From positions 13,833,001-13,897,000 of the forward strand of contig NC_092673.1 of NCBI RefSeq assembly GCF_964355755.1: 64,000 nucleotides of DNA. The letters are read 5' to 3'. The notes below the pieces were generated by a model that was not told the origin of the DNA, searched no databases, and saw only the letters and a program-made list of their open reading frames with translations. Shown one piece after another: positions 35,230-47,164 of the stretch (within the stretch, counting starts at the first letter, position 1; each line of letters starts with the position of its first letter). Origin of the DNA: Antedon mediterranea. Its lineage: Eukaryota > Echinodermata > Crinoidea > Comatulida > Antedonidae. Position numbers and translations under genes: made by a program.

Positions 35230-38200
35230 ATAAATAAATCATCATTTGCAATTCACTGTCCCTTTTTTCCAAAACTTTTCACTATATTCTGCTTTCATTC
35301 TATTATAATTGAAACACTATAAACACTGAGCGCAGTAATGATTTCACAGTTTAAATCATAATAGTGCATTACATTTACATTAATCCATTATTTTTCTAAA
35401 AGTTTACTGTCTTTCCTGCCTCCTGCGCTAGTAATAAACACGCCATGATTAATATTTCTTGTTTGTTAGTCCTCTTGTTTAGTGAATATGTTTATAAGCT
35501 TGAAAAGGGCATAGGCCTACTGGAGGAAAACTTGTTGCAAAAACGACAAAGGAAATAAGTTTGATTTCCTTGTAGAACTGATTATCCAATTGGGTTTCAT
35601 TTAAAAGAAGGACACAGTCATGTAGGCCTATATAGTTAATGTTGTTTCTTTCATCTTCATTTTATACACGTAAGATTTTATAGTTTGGATTTTTAATATT
35701 GACAAATATTTATACTGAAAATTTCTACATGAAAGAGTATCTTTAGGAATCTAAGCGGAAAAGTTATTAATTACAAATATTGGTTGAAAAGCGATAATTT
35801 TCTGACTTGCTATTAAGACATCAACTAAAACCAGTACCTGTATTCACAACTGAGGATAATAATATTACTCTAACATTTAGGATCAATATATAAAAAGAAT
35901 ATAATATTGATTATAAAATAATAAATTAATAATAAGAGTGCGAGTGCAGTTTTGTTAGACTTTAGGCCTTGTTGTTTCTAAAGCTGATTAATGACAACAA
36001 GTTAGCGATAGTGTTTAATTAATTTATCATTTTAATGAAAACAAAACAATGATTATGATTTCAACAATAAATATAAAAACTATGCTAATTATACTTGAAT
36101 GGATAATATAATAATGGAATCTTCCCTTTTTTTAATTGTCGGTGTATAGATCTTTCGAAGGATGATTTTGGACAGCTGGTAGTACCGATTTTGCACAACA
36201 TTACGATAAATCTAAACTTTAAAAGCTTCGTCTTTTCAATAATATCGAAAGGTAGCATTTTCAGCACAAGAACAAACGATCTGGGAAAATCTCTTCAGAT
36301 ATAAAAAAAAACTCTTGATGGAAGATACAACTTTCCAGTTCTTAAAAAAAGTATACAGACAGCTGGAGTTTGATTTTTTATTTTTGTCCTAGCCTCCTGG
36401 TTTTTCAGTGGAGACAACATGGAAGATGTTAATAAGGTGTTGAAAAGAAATGTAAATGACTTTTTGATGGTTTAGTTCACCATTGTACAATTGGTATTAC
36501 AATCTATATAAACAGAAGGAAAAAAGAAAAAATAATGAAAATATATTTGGACTCGAATCTCAGCTCTGTAGAGGTATGAACGTATGAACACAATGTTGTG
36601 TATATGTCAGTCTATGCTTCCAGACACAATCAAATAAAGTTTAAGCTCTTTCAGTATTGTTAGGTATACAATAACCATTGCTTGATATAGGCCTACATCA
36701 CAGTTGTCACAGTCGCGACAGATCGGACAGATAATAAAATATAACGGATGCAAATAAAACTACTACTCGTACTATTGTTTTGTTAAAATAAATTGTTCCT
36801 TAAAACAATCAATCGACAGTCAACAAAACTACGACTTCCTCTATCTCCCTTCTTTAAAATTCTTACATTCTTCACATGATCAGCACCTAACATTGGGTCG
36901 AGCATGGTTTCCATACTCTGCATGTAGTACTAATCGTAGTAGCCTATAGCATTAAACTAAAGAGACTAGAGACATGATAATAAACCATTTCATGTATTAC
37001 CGTTAACAAATGTTTGATTAGAAGTACCGGTATTCTACTTTATATATCTGATAATTCCAACCTGAATACTTTATAATTTAAGTTTTTTATTTAAATTAAT
37101 TGCTTATTCAGAATTTGATTGAGGTTCATTCATGATATCGTATAGTTTACTTGTTTTACTAAACTAATTTTATAAACAATGACATGATTCTAGGCCTATC
37201 ATGTTGTTATAGAATAGAGATGTTTCTTAATATTATACATAATTATATACAATTTAATTTAGCCTATCAAGGAATCAATTAAAAAATCTCATTAATAACA
37301 ATTCCTCTCGAGTTGGTAATCACTGTCAAGTCTCTTCCCTAGTGCTCATAATCTTCCCGATATATATCCTTTGATTCACCAGGATTAGGCTTTAGTTTAA
37401 AAAATACGACTATTAATTATGGCCAGAATAGCCGTCCATAGGTCGGTAATCACATACGGGTCACATACATTCAATGTCATTCTCCACCACAACCTCTCGC
37501 GTCGTTTGTGCAGAGATCAGAAGCAAAGTTATACAATCTTTTTGATAATAAAAAAAAGGAAGGCAAGGCAGCAGCCGTTCGAAGGGGCTTCTTGTTGAAC
37601 CACTGTTGTTAAAAGGACAAAGTCTCCGATAAAAAGAAAACTTTTTCTTATTGGCATCAATAATCAATTAGCTCTCCCATCCGAGAAAAAGCGCGACAGA
37701 ATCTCCATGGGAGGACTACACTACACAGACAGGACTGTCTGACATGTACACAAGCCACTCCTCTAGGGGTCAGCCATGAATCATCATGTATTGGTATAAA
37801 GCTATTAAAAGAAATAAATTAGGCCTCTAGGCCTACACTGTATTAGGCTAGGCCTACTCAAGACCGGTAGGCTTATTTTATATGATTATATTTATTTATG
37901 CATAGGCTAGGCCTACATGCCAAGTTTTGTTTCGTATACACTAGGCCTATACGCATCTGCGCATGCTCATATTATATATAGGCCTAGGCTAGGCCTATAG
38001 GTATAAGGCCTAGGGTAGTCATATGTTTCCAAGTGTGCGCAGAATGTTTTTAATCATGTGCTGCTGCTGGTGAGGTGAAAACAAGATTAGGGCAAATTGA
38101 GCCGCCGACAAGTTGAGCTGCCGCCAGAAAAACCTTATTTTCTATGAAACGCCAAATGCTAACTTTTGCCGGTGCTCGTTTTCTATTTACTAAGTTCTAT

Positions 38201-38236
38201 TTTTATTAGGAATAACGATCACAGTTTTTAGTATAT
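35230..38236. other. No gene recognised; TAGGCCTA-dense end
   Basis: Three kilobases of AT-rich DNA without a recognisable coding motif. At 37820-38010 TAGGCCTA and CTAGGCCTA occur about ten times in 190 bp. A minus-strand frame 37461-37667 shows no family features. Confidence 0.4.
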
Positions 38237-38620
38237 TGTAACGTTTTTCCGTCTCGCCTGTCTCTACTGTGTACTAATACTATAGCCCGGTAGCAATCTC
38301 GTTCGTTAGGCCTGGCTAGCCTAGTTATTTATTATAAAGTTAAAGAAAAGATGCTCGGCTTATTGGAAGGAGTGTGCTCCTTCTAATAAACGGACCACCG
38401 GAAAAGTCACACACCCCCTAGTTTATTCTACGGACAGAGGGGAAGTTTAATCTCGCTAGGCTAGCCTATCAGGTTCTCAGGTTCCTCTCGTTCAGTCTGC
38501 TCGCCGTAGGCCTACACACATATGACGTACACTAAATTAAATAGATATTGCTAGGTAAAGAGGGTTTATGTTTATGACAGGTAGCGTCCGGTTCGGCTTC
38601 ACATGAAAAAAATTGTACAA
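38237..38620 (-). mobile_element. Gypsy LTR, one half of the split 3' LTR
   Basis: Begins TGTAACGTTTTTCCGTCTCG and follows the complete LTR at 52108 for about 345 bp at well over 90% identity by eye, through GCTAGGTAAAGAGGGTTTAT to about 38580. It then becomes patchy. Together with 46513-46958 it covers the whole LTR, with about 90 bp present in both pieces. Confidence 0.75.
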
Positions 38621-39553
38621 AAATGGCTGCAAAGGCTTTATTTTTCAGTTTGACCTTTGACCTTGATTGCCTAATATCTCAATAACGCGCAATCTCAGAG
38701 ATTTGAGAATGGGCTCAAAATGTTAAGAAAATAAATGTATTATTTAGTCTAATAGAAACTTTTTTCAAAAAATTACCATGAATTAAGCTTTTTTGACCCT
38801 TGACCTCTAATGTTTGAAAATGTCGCACAGCTGTTCCACCTATACAAATTAAGTCTGGCGCCACCAACGCTTAAACGACGCACTGTGGAGTTAAGAATGA
38901 GTTAACAGTTGTATACAAACCACGTGTAAACAATAAACCCGGTCAGGCATAGAATGGCTGTAATTAAACAGCCAATAAAAATAAAGTAAAGATCAAGCTG
39001 GTTTAAAAAATATGAATATTCATTACAACAACTCTCGACGAAGCTAGAAATGTGTTGATATGGTCTTATCACGTGTGATTGAGGACAGGGGTGTTAACGA
39101 AAAGTCAAGCCAAAAATGCCAAGTCTACAACATTACAAACAATCTTGAAGAGATTATAAAGTAGGTGTAACTTTGTTTGCCCGTATATATTAAAACTGAT
39201 TTTTTAAGTAGTAGTCATTGATATGGTTTGATAGTTAGTTATCTTGTGAGTGTTTTAAAAGGGTAGATAAGGAGAGTTGCTGGCTGAGATTTGTATATGG
39301 CCGTTTGCCAATATGAATATTTTCGGTCTAGGCTAGCCATTATAGTGGGCCTAGATAATCCAGTTGCAGTGTATTTCAAGCGCAAAGTACTCTGTATCAT
39401 CACCCAATCAAGTTTAAAATCACCGGTACATAATGATGTTTTACCTAGCCTAATAAGCTCAGGCCTAGGCTTGGCCTAGCCTATCATTTTATTTTACATA
39501 GGCCTAGCTAGGCCTAGTTAGTAGTAGGCCTATTTATTTGGTTTAATTATTTT

Positions 39554-39687
39554 AAATGTTGTAATTGGAAAATGTAAAATGTAATTTTCATGTTACATTA
39601 CAATACAGTACTAAAGTACTGTATTGTAAGTACTGTATTGTAATGTAACATGAAAATTACATTTTACATTTTCCAATTACAACATTT
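39554..39687. repeat. Perfect 59-bp inverted repeat, 16-nt loop
   Basis: 39554-39612 and 39629-39687 are exact reverse complements, with no mismatch across 59 bp. The arm starts AAATGTTGTAATTGGAAAAT. It lies downstream of the transposase stop codon, inside the transposon. Perfect arms imply a recent foldback or strong correction between arms. Confidence 0.95.
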
Positions 39688-39900
39688 TTTTTGCATTCAT
39701 ATTAATTTATTGTTTATTTTCTTCACTCATCAAAAAACACTTCATTAACCGAGACCTCATCAAGGACAGCCCATTCCAGAGATGAAAGAAAATGTCAACT
39801 ACAACGTTAACATAACAGTATTAATCGTATTATCACTGAATGGTTAGTATGTATATTAATTATAAAGTGCAATTAAAAACAAACAACTATTTGATTCTTG

Positions 39901-42900
39901 TCATGAATATTTGTACAAATATATAATAATACTGTAACTATCCAAGATAGCAACATCAGCAAGTGTTTTCAAAACAATATTGATTATCTGATAAAACTCC
40001 TAGAAAGTAGGAAGCCTTTTACCAAGGTAAGTGAAACTTAGAAACACAAGCACATCAGGAAAGATAAAAAATCACTGGCATATTCACATTCTTTCAATAT
40101 CAGTTATATAATAATTGAACTTGACTAATTCCAAATAATGATTGAAGGAGCATTGTATTTTGAAATTATTATTATTAATCAATCTTCTATGACTATGTAA
40201 ACACTTACTTTACAGGCTCTATGTACATGATTTCCAACAAAACTCTTTCCATGGTATTGTTGGCGAGGAATTTTGTTTTTCCGTAAAATTTCATCCATTT
40301 GAGTAGCAAGAGGTCCAGTTCCAAATTTTAGGTCGTTGTTTAATGAAGTACGCTATTAGGAAATATAAAATGTGTATTAAAAGCGTTTAATTGAATTCAT
40401 TTTAATTAACTACATTGTATTTATATTTACCAAGTCTTTAACTTCTTGATCTTTTAGATTGATCTGGTGTCCAAGCTGTGAAATGGTATCCGCATTATAT
40501 TCACGTTGAACAAGTGACAACGAGAGTTGGTTGCGCAACTCATCAATTTCTGCATCCAAAGACTTAATTTTGTCTGTACAAGAGTTTCGATTGGATGTGG
40601 CTTCAGCTACTTTTTTGTCAAAGTCTGGCAAAAATTCACCTGGAATAATAGATTTTAAATTTATTTAGTCAAGCATTTACAAAGGAAGATGGCAACAGTA
40701 AAACAGATTTAAATTTCTGGTTTAAAAAAAAGCAATTCACCCTCATATATTTGATTGGATGCATCCTGTCTCATATTAAAATGATGAGGTCCAGGTTATG
40801 TATGTCCTTTTCCAGCATGTCATACATTTTTTTAAATAGACCAAGCGATATGTGCAAAGCTGGAATGGATACCTGGAAAATATAATTTTAATACTTGGAA
40901 TTAATTACACTGACATATAAAGGTATGCATGCTATATTATGATTGTTATTTTTTTGTTTTAATTTTTAAATATTTGCATGTCCACCATGTCAACACTTTG
41001 CGCATGCATCAAATAGGTTGACGCTTCAACCAGCTAAAAAATGGATTTATTATACTGTACATGTTGTGTCGATTAGAGGACATGCAAATCAAAACTCACT
41101 GTTTCAAAATGTCATAACTAAAATTCTATTTAACTAACGACTAATTCGCTTACCCTGTTTAACTCAATGTTGACCATGTAAGGTCTAATTACACTATTTG
41201 ACACCAGCTTGCTTTTCTTTATGTCTTGGCCATGGTCTACAAATGACTTAAAATCGCGATTATACGATTTCAGGCATCTGCTGCTCTGAGGTGCCCTGTT
41301 TTGCTTTATATCATCCTGGTTGCAATAGCAGTAGATGCAACTGTATTTTCCTATAGGAAAAACACAGCTAAAACATCTTAAAGATGCATTTTAATAAAAA
41401 AATAAAAAGGCAATACTCAATATTTTTAGCGGGGATAGTTTTTTAAAATTCTAAATTATACAGCACATGAAAATCCCATAACAAAAAATTGTCTAAGGAA
41501 CGTTTCAACAATACAATTAAATATTTATTAACTCGCAATTATTTACTCACCATTGGGGCCAACCAGTCCATATATTCGGGATGAAAAGTCGTAGTCCCCA
41601 AAACAAAAGATGTTATGAGTTCTGAAATATGAGTAAATTATAACCATAACATACACTAGGTTTTATAAAAATTATACCATCACCTAATATTATGGATTAA
41701 TTGTTCTGCTATACTGTACATTACCTCTTTGTTTTGGGTGAGACCCACTGACTTCCATCTAATTCCATGACCTCATCGATCACTAGGTTTAGTCCCTTTT
41801 CTATGTTGATGGTAAGGTCTGGGGCTTGAAATATCAGAATCACGATGATGTTCTGCAGTGCGTTCGGCTTTTCCAAACCACAAATTTGCAATTCGAATTT
41901 GGTGGTGTCACCACCCTTATCACCACCAAATTTGATAAAGATCTCGTCATTAGGCCTATTGAAGGTGAGTTCATCTGACCTAAAATAGCATACAGTACAG
42001 TACAATTATAAAAATGTAGTGTAGAAAGCAAGACATTTTTGTAATTTATGTATTTTATCCTTTCAAAACTAAATGTGTTTTTTATTTCATTGATTTAAAT
42101 AAATACAATTGAAAAATTAATCCTATGAAAAACCTACATGTCATATTTATTCAAGTAGTCGTATACAAGTTCTTTAATCTTTGTTAGTCGTACGACTGCT
42201 ACCTCTTCTAGCACCAGCCCTCCGATAGAGGTAGCACAATCTCTCTTTAGAAACATGTATTCTAAGGATTTTCTTACAATCCTACAATCTCTTCTTGACA
42301 TATTCGCATTTTCCGCTCTGATGCAAATAAACCTGGACAGAATCTGAAAAAAAAATACTGCATTTACTTACTGACTGGGTTATCATTAGTTTGGATAACA
42401 ATTATTATAACTATTATAATTTACATACCTCCGCAGTGCCCGTTGTTGACTCCAGTTTATTCTGCATTTGTTCATCACTGCTAGGCATTTTTTGGCATCC
42501 ATTTGGGGATAAACGAAATTGATTGGAATGGCTGGTGGTGGTGAGGCTATTGTCTCGCTGACAAGTTTTAGTGGCTGAATTTGAAAAACATAAATATATT
42601 CATCATTACTATTAGTATTAATTATAATATAAAATGATATAATATTTACTGTATTTGCCAGCCTGTATATTTGTATAGACTTTATTACTGTATATAAAGA
42701 GTTTTTTTTTTCATTTACTACATTACTGTATACATGTTATATTTTTATATGTACATTGAAAAAATTAAATTTATGAATTACAATTTATTAATGTTTTTTA
42801 ATGTACATCTTTGTGTTTATTTATATCAAGTTGGCTGTAAAACTTACTCGTCCTTGAGTTGTGAGGGACATTTTCCCATCAGTTGCGTTCATATCGAACT

Positions 42901-45206
42901 TAGGGCGAGATAAGTACTGATCTAGTTAAATTTTACGAGAGCGGTAATTCGATTAAATTCATTAAATTGCGTTCGACGGCTCATGTTAGGGCGAGATAAC
43001 TTAAGCATCACATGCTCGCGACCCCGCCGACACAAACAGGAAGTACAGTTGAACAGGTTAGGGCATTTTATTGTGGGCTATTCCTTGTGTGTATACGCAC
43101 TCATTCTACCACCTTCTTCTTCTTTTTCGAGTACTGCTTAACGATCCGTCGAAACAATGCTTCCTCAGTTATTATTATTATCGGGGTTTTTACCTATATT
43201 TTTACAAATGATTAATGACGACACGACGTCTGAACTAGATGAAGGTACTGCTTTGCTGCTGTTTGCGTTAGTTGAGTTCATTTCTAGCTGCATGGAATCC
43301 CAGCGAATGATGCGACAACAACGACGGCTCAGATACCTACGATATGCCGAGGAACAGCGCGAACTTGGGGAGATCGTGTTTCTTTTACATACAAGCCTAG
43401 ATGTAACATTTTTTGTCTTCGCTTTTACTTTTTCGGACATGTTGAATGCGGTACAGATGTATTGAAATAAGTTTTAAAATAGTAATATGACAGATCGTCG
43501 CTCTCGGTTAACATGTGGTTCAGAAATAAAGCTAATTTGTTGATGTTTATATGTCAAAGTTGAAATTTGCTTTAATCTGATTGGTGTATTGGTGACCTCC
43601 AATTCTGAATGCCTCATGCTGTGTTAATTACCTTAATCGTTTTCTAGCTTTACCAGTGGATTTACTATTCCGTCGAGGCGATGGCCTTGACTGACCGTAG
43701 TCGAGGAAATTCCTTCATCTCGCCCTAATAATTCGTTCACATCGAAGTTATGGCGACATCATCTCGTTAATCTAGTAAATTTATCTCGCCCTAAGTTCGA
43801 TATGAACGGGCCTATCAACTATTTCTTTTCTCACAAGGCCATGTGCCATGTTCTTTAGTTCTGCTGGATACACATGTACTTGATTTGTTGTCGCACTTAT
43901 TTCTTTAACAGCATTCACAATCGTTGCAAATGCTTGTTCCTTTATAGATTTACAAAAGTGGCTTTCTGTTTCAGCTAGCACCAGCTTCAGATTGCAGTTA
44001 GTGCATTTTAGAGGCACCTTTAATATGGACTGTTCCACAATCGGTGGAATTGACTGAATGTTGTGATGTCGCAACTGAAGCATTCAATTTCTCCTCTTCC
44101 AACTGCCTTTTAAAGACTTTCTGTATGCAGAAATTGCAATAAAAATGTTGACACGGTGTCTGTATACTGTCAACAGAAAGTAGATTGCCACAAACATTGC
44201 ATTCATATATATTATCGGCATCATCAAAAATACGATATTGGCGATTTAAAGCGAGTTCGCTTTGTGCCGATACAAAATTTCCCCATATGTTACGGGAATC
44301 AGGAAACTTGTATTGTTTCAACCGTCTTCCTTGTCTCAATTGCTGCCTCAATAAGTAGCAAGCAAGGCATTTCGATGTATGTAATTTAGCTAATTGAAAA
44401 AATGGTGATATGGTCTGTCCTTTAATAACTTTTGAGTGACATGTTGAACAGATCCATTCAAAATGTATGTCATTTATTTGTAGTTGAATTTTCATATTCT
44501 CACTTTTATACTTTTTTTCATTTTCTTTAATTTTTTTACCACAGCATTGACAGATGGAGTCTATAGCCCTCTCATGAAACTGCTCCTCCCTGTAAAAAAA
44601 TTATATCATCAATTTATGAATTTTAAAAAAAACCAATTGGGCGCAACAGTGCAATGTTGGGTTTCGTATTATTAGTTATAACTAATTAGTTATATGCTAT
44701 AATATACTATCATGCCTACACTGTCAGACTGGTCTAGGCATATAGGCTAGTAGTAGTATTATTAATATTTAATTATATTTATAATATTCTAAAATCTAAA
44801 TAATAATTTTATTTTGTCAACAATAAATAATGCCAAACTGTAGGCCTAGAAAAAAACAAATAACTATGTTTTAATAATATTAAATATCAAATTTTCTAGC
44901 GTTGGGCCTAGCGTCATCCTAGGCCCCCACCTATACCGCTCTTGTCGCGGTCATCACCTAGGCCTGAGCGCTCCGCTGAAATCGCCGATACGCTGATCGT
45001 ATAAAAAAGGGTTGCACATTACAGGATTTTACCAGGTTTCTAACCAGCAACTCTATTTAAACCTTTGCTCAATTGAATCATATACAAATTTTGTTTTACA
45101 TAATATTTGCTGTTTATCTACAAAAAATTACATTTAAACAAAAACAGTAAAATCATACGATCATTTTGTTCACTTACGTTTGTTTACTATTTGTAGCGCT
45201 AGCCAT
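39901..45206 (-). pseudogene. RING-finger transposase with RAG1-like N-terminus (11 exons)
   Basis: Exons on the minus strand: 45178-45206 (ATG 45206), 44589-43811 plus 42881-42848, 42425-42574, 42138-42343, 41725-41979, 41551-41621, 41154-41350, 40741-40872, 40431-40639, 40209-40352, 39901-39999 (TGA). All junctions are GT-AG, and phases agree throughout except one base lost near 40770. The N-terminus has CQCC, WICSTC and KCLAC pairs, then a RING (CNVC, PCQHFYCNFC, CFSC) and a CTNC...HFC finger, in the order found in RAG1. The core has IKFGGDKGG, CFGDYDFSSRIYGL, CIYC, ALHISLGLF, a coiled coil (40431-40639) and YHGKSFVGNHVH. Expected length is about 770 residues. Breaks: two frameshifts between 44045 and 44100, a MITE in exon 2, and the base loss in exon 8. 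I assign it to the N-RAG-TP/Chapaev family. Confidence 0.75.
42882..43810. mobile_element. 929 bp MITE inside the RING exon
   Basis: Ends share CGTTCATATCGAACTTAGGG and continue CGAGATAA inverted. Flanks are CCCATCA (42875-42881) and CCTATCA (43811-43817), a 7-bp duplication with one difference. Removing it restores a continuous exon frame (RKEIVD then GKMSLTTQGR). Frames inside (43157-43465 plus, 43165-43440 minus) include a glutamine/arginine-rich MMRQQRRLRYLRYAEEQREL but no recognised domain. Confidence 0.8.
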
Positions 45207-45521
45207 AGTATTTCCTGGTTTCATGTACTGTACTAAATGTGATTAAAATCTGCTTTATAAAATTTTTTTTATATTTTAAGCGTGGTCAAACAATAACATG
45301 TTTATGTTTTAACCAAATGAATTTAATATTGAACAAAAACAGTATGTTAAGAATTATTAAACTAATAAGTACTACAAGGTGGAAAAAATAGCTATCGATC
45401 TCGCGAAAATACGATTGATAGCGAAAATCATAATTTGCGCCGTTGCTCGAGCGTCGTCTGCTAATATTGAGGGCGCTTGACTTTTATTAATATTTATTAC
45501 ATGATGGAACAGCTGTGGTCG

Positions 45522-46512
45522 ATATCTTGGTAACTATTTGTCCTAAAAAGTTCAGTTTGGTGTCAAATTGTTCAAAATATACACATTTATATTTGCTCTT
45601 ACAAAATATTTTGTCAGAATTCAATTGGAAATGTCAATTTGAGCTACAGTATGTTCCATCGTTTTGCATATATTTAGCAACTAATACTCTATACAAAGAG
45701 AGAGGGGAGGTGGTTGCGGTGGATGGAGAGACACATACTTTTTTGACACAAATGTCTGCACTATAAAATGTGAAGAAAAAAAATCGTATCACTACCATAT
45801 TTGGGCACATCACACCTTTTTTGTTAAACTAGTTTGATAGTGTAGACAAACATGTGAAACATATGTGTCTCTCCATCCACCCCAACCAACTCCCTCGCTT
45901 TTCTGATGCTACTGCATGCATCTATAGACATCAAAATGGCCGGAATTGTACTGGAAAGTTTTTAGCTACATTTGAAAATAGGTCCCAGAGGATGGGTGTA
46001 TTGTAATGTTATCACAATTATGGTACAATTGTTTGTACTGGGAAAGTTTCAAAACTACATTTCAAATATTGGCTAATAACATCACATGCTATTAAAGATA
46101 TACTTATTGTCCCCCTGACAATGTAATTTTTACAAATATTTTTGTTGAATGTTTTAATATAATTGATTTAATATCACATAATAGTTATTCACTATTTCAC
46201 CAAAAATTGGATTGGAAAAAAATGGTTAAAAGTTAATGTGGTTTTGGTTAAATTAACTTTATTTTTTCTTTATAAAAGTGATATTTACTTTTTTTAGATT
46301 AACTCTTTGATTAAACACCTCTTCCAATGCAGTCTAGGCTCGCACTGGCCGATCGCCAAGTCGCCATGGGCGAAAACGTTTCCAGATTGGCGAAAAATAA
46401 AACGGCTACTTTAGCCATTTTGGCGATGTCATATGATAAAATAGATAATCAAATAATCATTTTGGCGAAAGCATAAAGTCCAACTAAAAGGTCCATTTGT
46501 CGATCTCCAAGG
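45522..46512. other. Right flank of the transposon; no gene recognised
   Basis: Starts with the second half of the dispersed repeat (ATATCTTGGTAACT, GGTGTCAAATTGTTCAAAAT). Around 46330-46480 the words GGCGAAAA and TTTTGGCGA recur in CTCGCACTGGCCGATCGCCA context, probably part of another MITE. No coding motif. Confidence 0.4.
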
Positions 46513-46958
46513 ATTAAATAATTATTGCTAGGTAAAGAGGGTTTATGTTTATGACAGGGGGCGTCAGGTTCGGCGACGGTGATATTCCGTCGGCTTCACG
46601 TACAATGTAAATAGATAAATGATGAAAGTACAAGTAGGTTAAATTCTCATGAGCCGTATGGCCTTTTATTCATACTTGGTAAAAACTTACCGATTATATA
46701 CAAGATATGACACAATTACAAATACAATTTATGGGATGGATGGTCCAAGAGCTTCTCGTACGTCCCTCTCGCTTGGAATCAAAACGAAGAGTGCCAGAGA
46801 CCTAGTAGGTCCCTGGATAAGTTGTTTACCAGAATTTAGCGCGTAGTTAAATTACACGCACAGAAAAGTAGCCAATCAGAACTTCGTCTTATTTGGCCTG
46901 CTACATTATAGCAATAGGTAGGAAATAAATGATTTGGACTATACCAAATTCCGTTACA
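46513..46958 (-). mobile_element. Gypsy LTR, second half of the split 3' LTR
   Basis: Matches 52410-52801 closely, including GGATGGTCCAAGAGCTTC-type and CCTAGTAGGTCCCTGGATAA blocks, and ends CCGTTACA at 46958. Immediately inside, the minus strand reads GAGATGGGGGTAA just before TGTAACG, a purine tract suitable as the polypurine primer. Confidence 0.8.
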
Positions 46959-47164
46959 TTACCCCCATCTCGGACTGATTTGTCCCCTGAATCCGAATAC
47001 AAGAAAGTAGGCTTAGCCTATATGCCTGTGTAAAATGATTAACTAGTTTAGTTATTTAATTTTTAAAGCAAACAAACAACGTCAATTATAACTAAGTTTA
47101 ACAATATGTCTATACTTAATTAAAAAAATACTCGCGGGAGGTTTCCTCAATTTGTTGTACGTCT

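Larger units (their letters stand above)
38826..45517 (-). mobile_element. Chapaev / N-RAG-TP type DNA transposon, 6692 bp
   Basis: The left end CACAGCTGTTCCA (38826-38838) and its inverted copy (45505-45517) are exact. Weaker matches continue inward (AAGTC..GCGCC.CCAA, then ACGACGC), giving ends of about 60 bp. Both flanks are GTCG (38822-38825 and 45518-45521), a 4-bp target duplication as known for Chapaev elements. The joined flanks rebuild the dispersed repeat seen uninterrupted at 23.8-24.15 kb. Inside is one minus-strand, 11-exon transposase gene. The transposon lies within the split LTR of a Gypsy element. It is probably inactive because of a MITE in exon 2 and single-base errors. Confidence 0.8.

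Noticed and set aside
43157-43465. Plus-strand frame in the MITE as a transposase
   Set aside because: No catalytic motif; both strands are open over the same stretch and it lies in a 0.93 kb non-autonomous element.
43998-44495. RING-finger open frame as an independent host E3 ligase gene
   Set aside because: Splice phases join it upstream to the ATG exon at 45206 and downstream, through the MITE, to transposase exons, all inside one pair of inverted ends.
38826-45517. Calling the transposase a true RAG1 or Transib core
   Set aside because: The position matching the RAG1 second aspartate reads ALHISLGLF without an acidic residue, no RAG2-like kelch protein is present, and the target duplication is 4 bp rather than 5 bp.
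46330-46500. GGCGAAAA-rich segment as a separate MITE
   Set aside because: Only one end-like motif (CTCGCACTGGC) was found; no partner end or duplication could be read.
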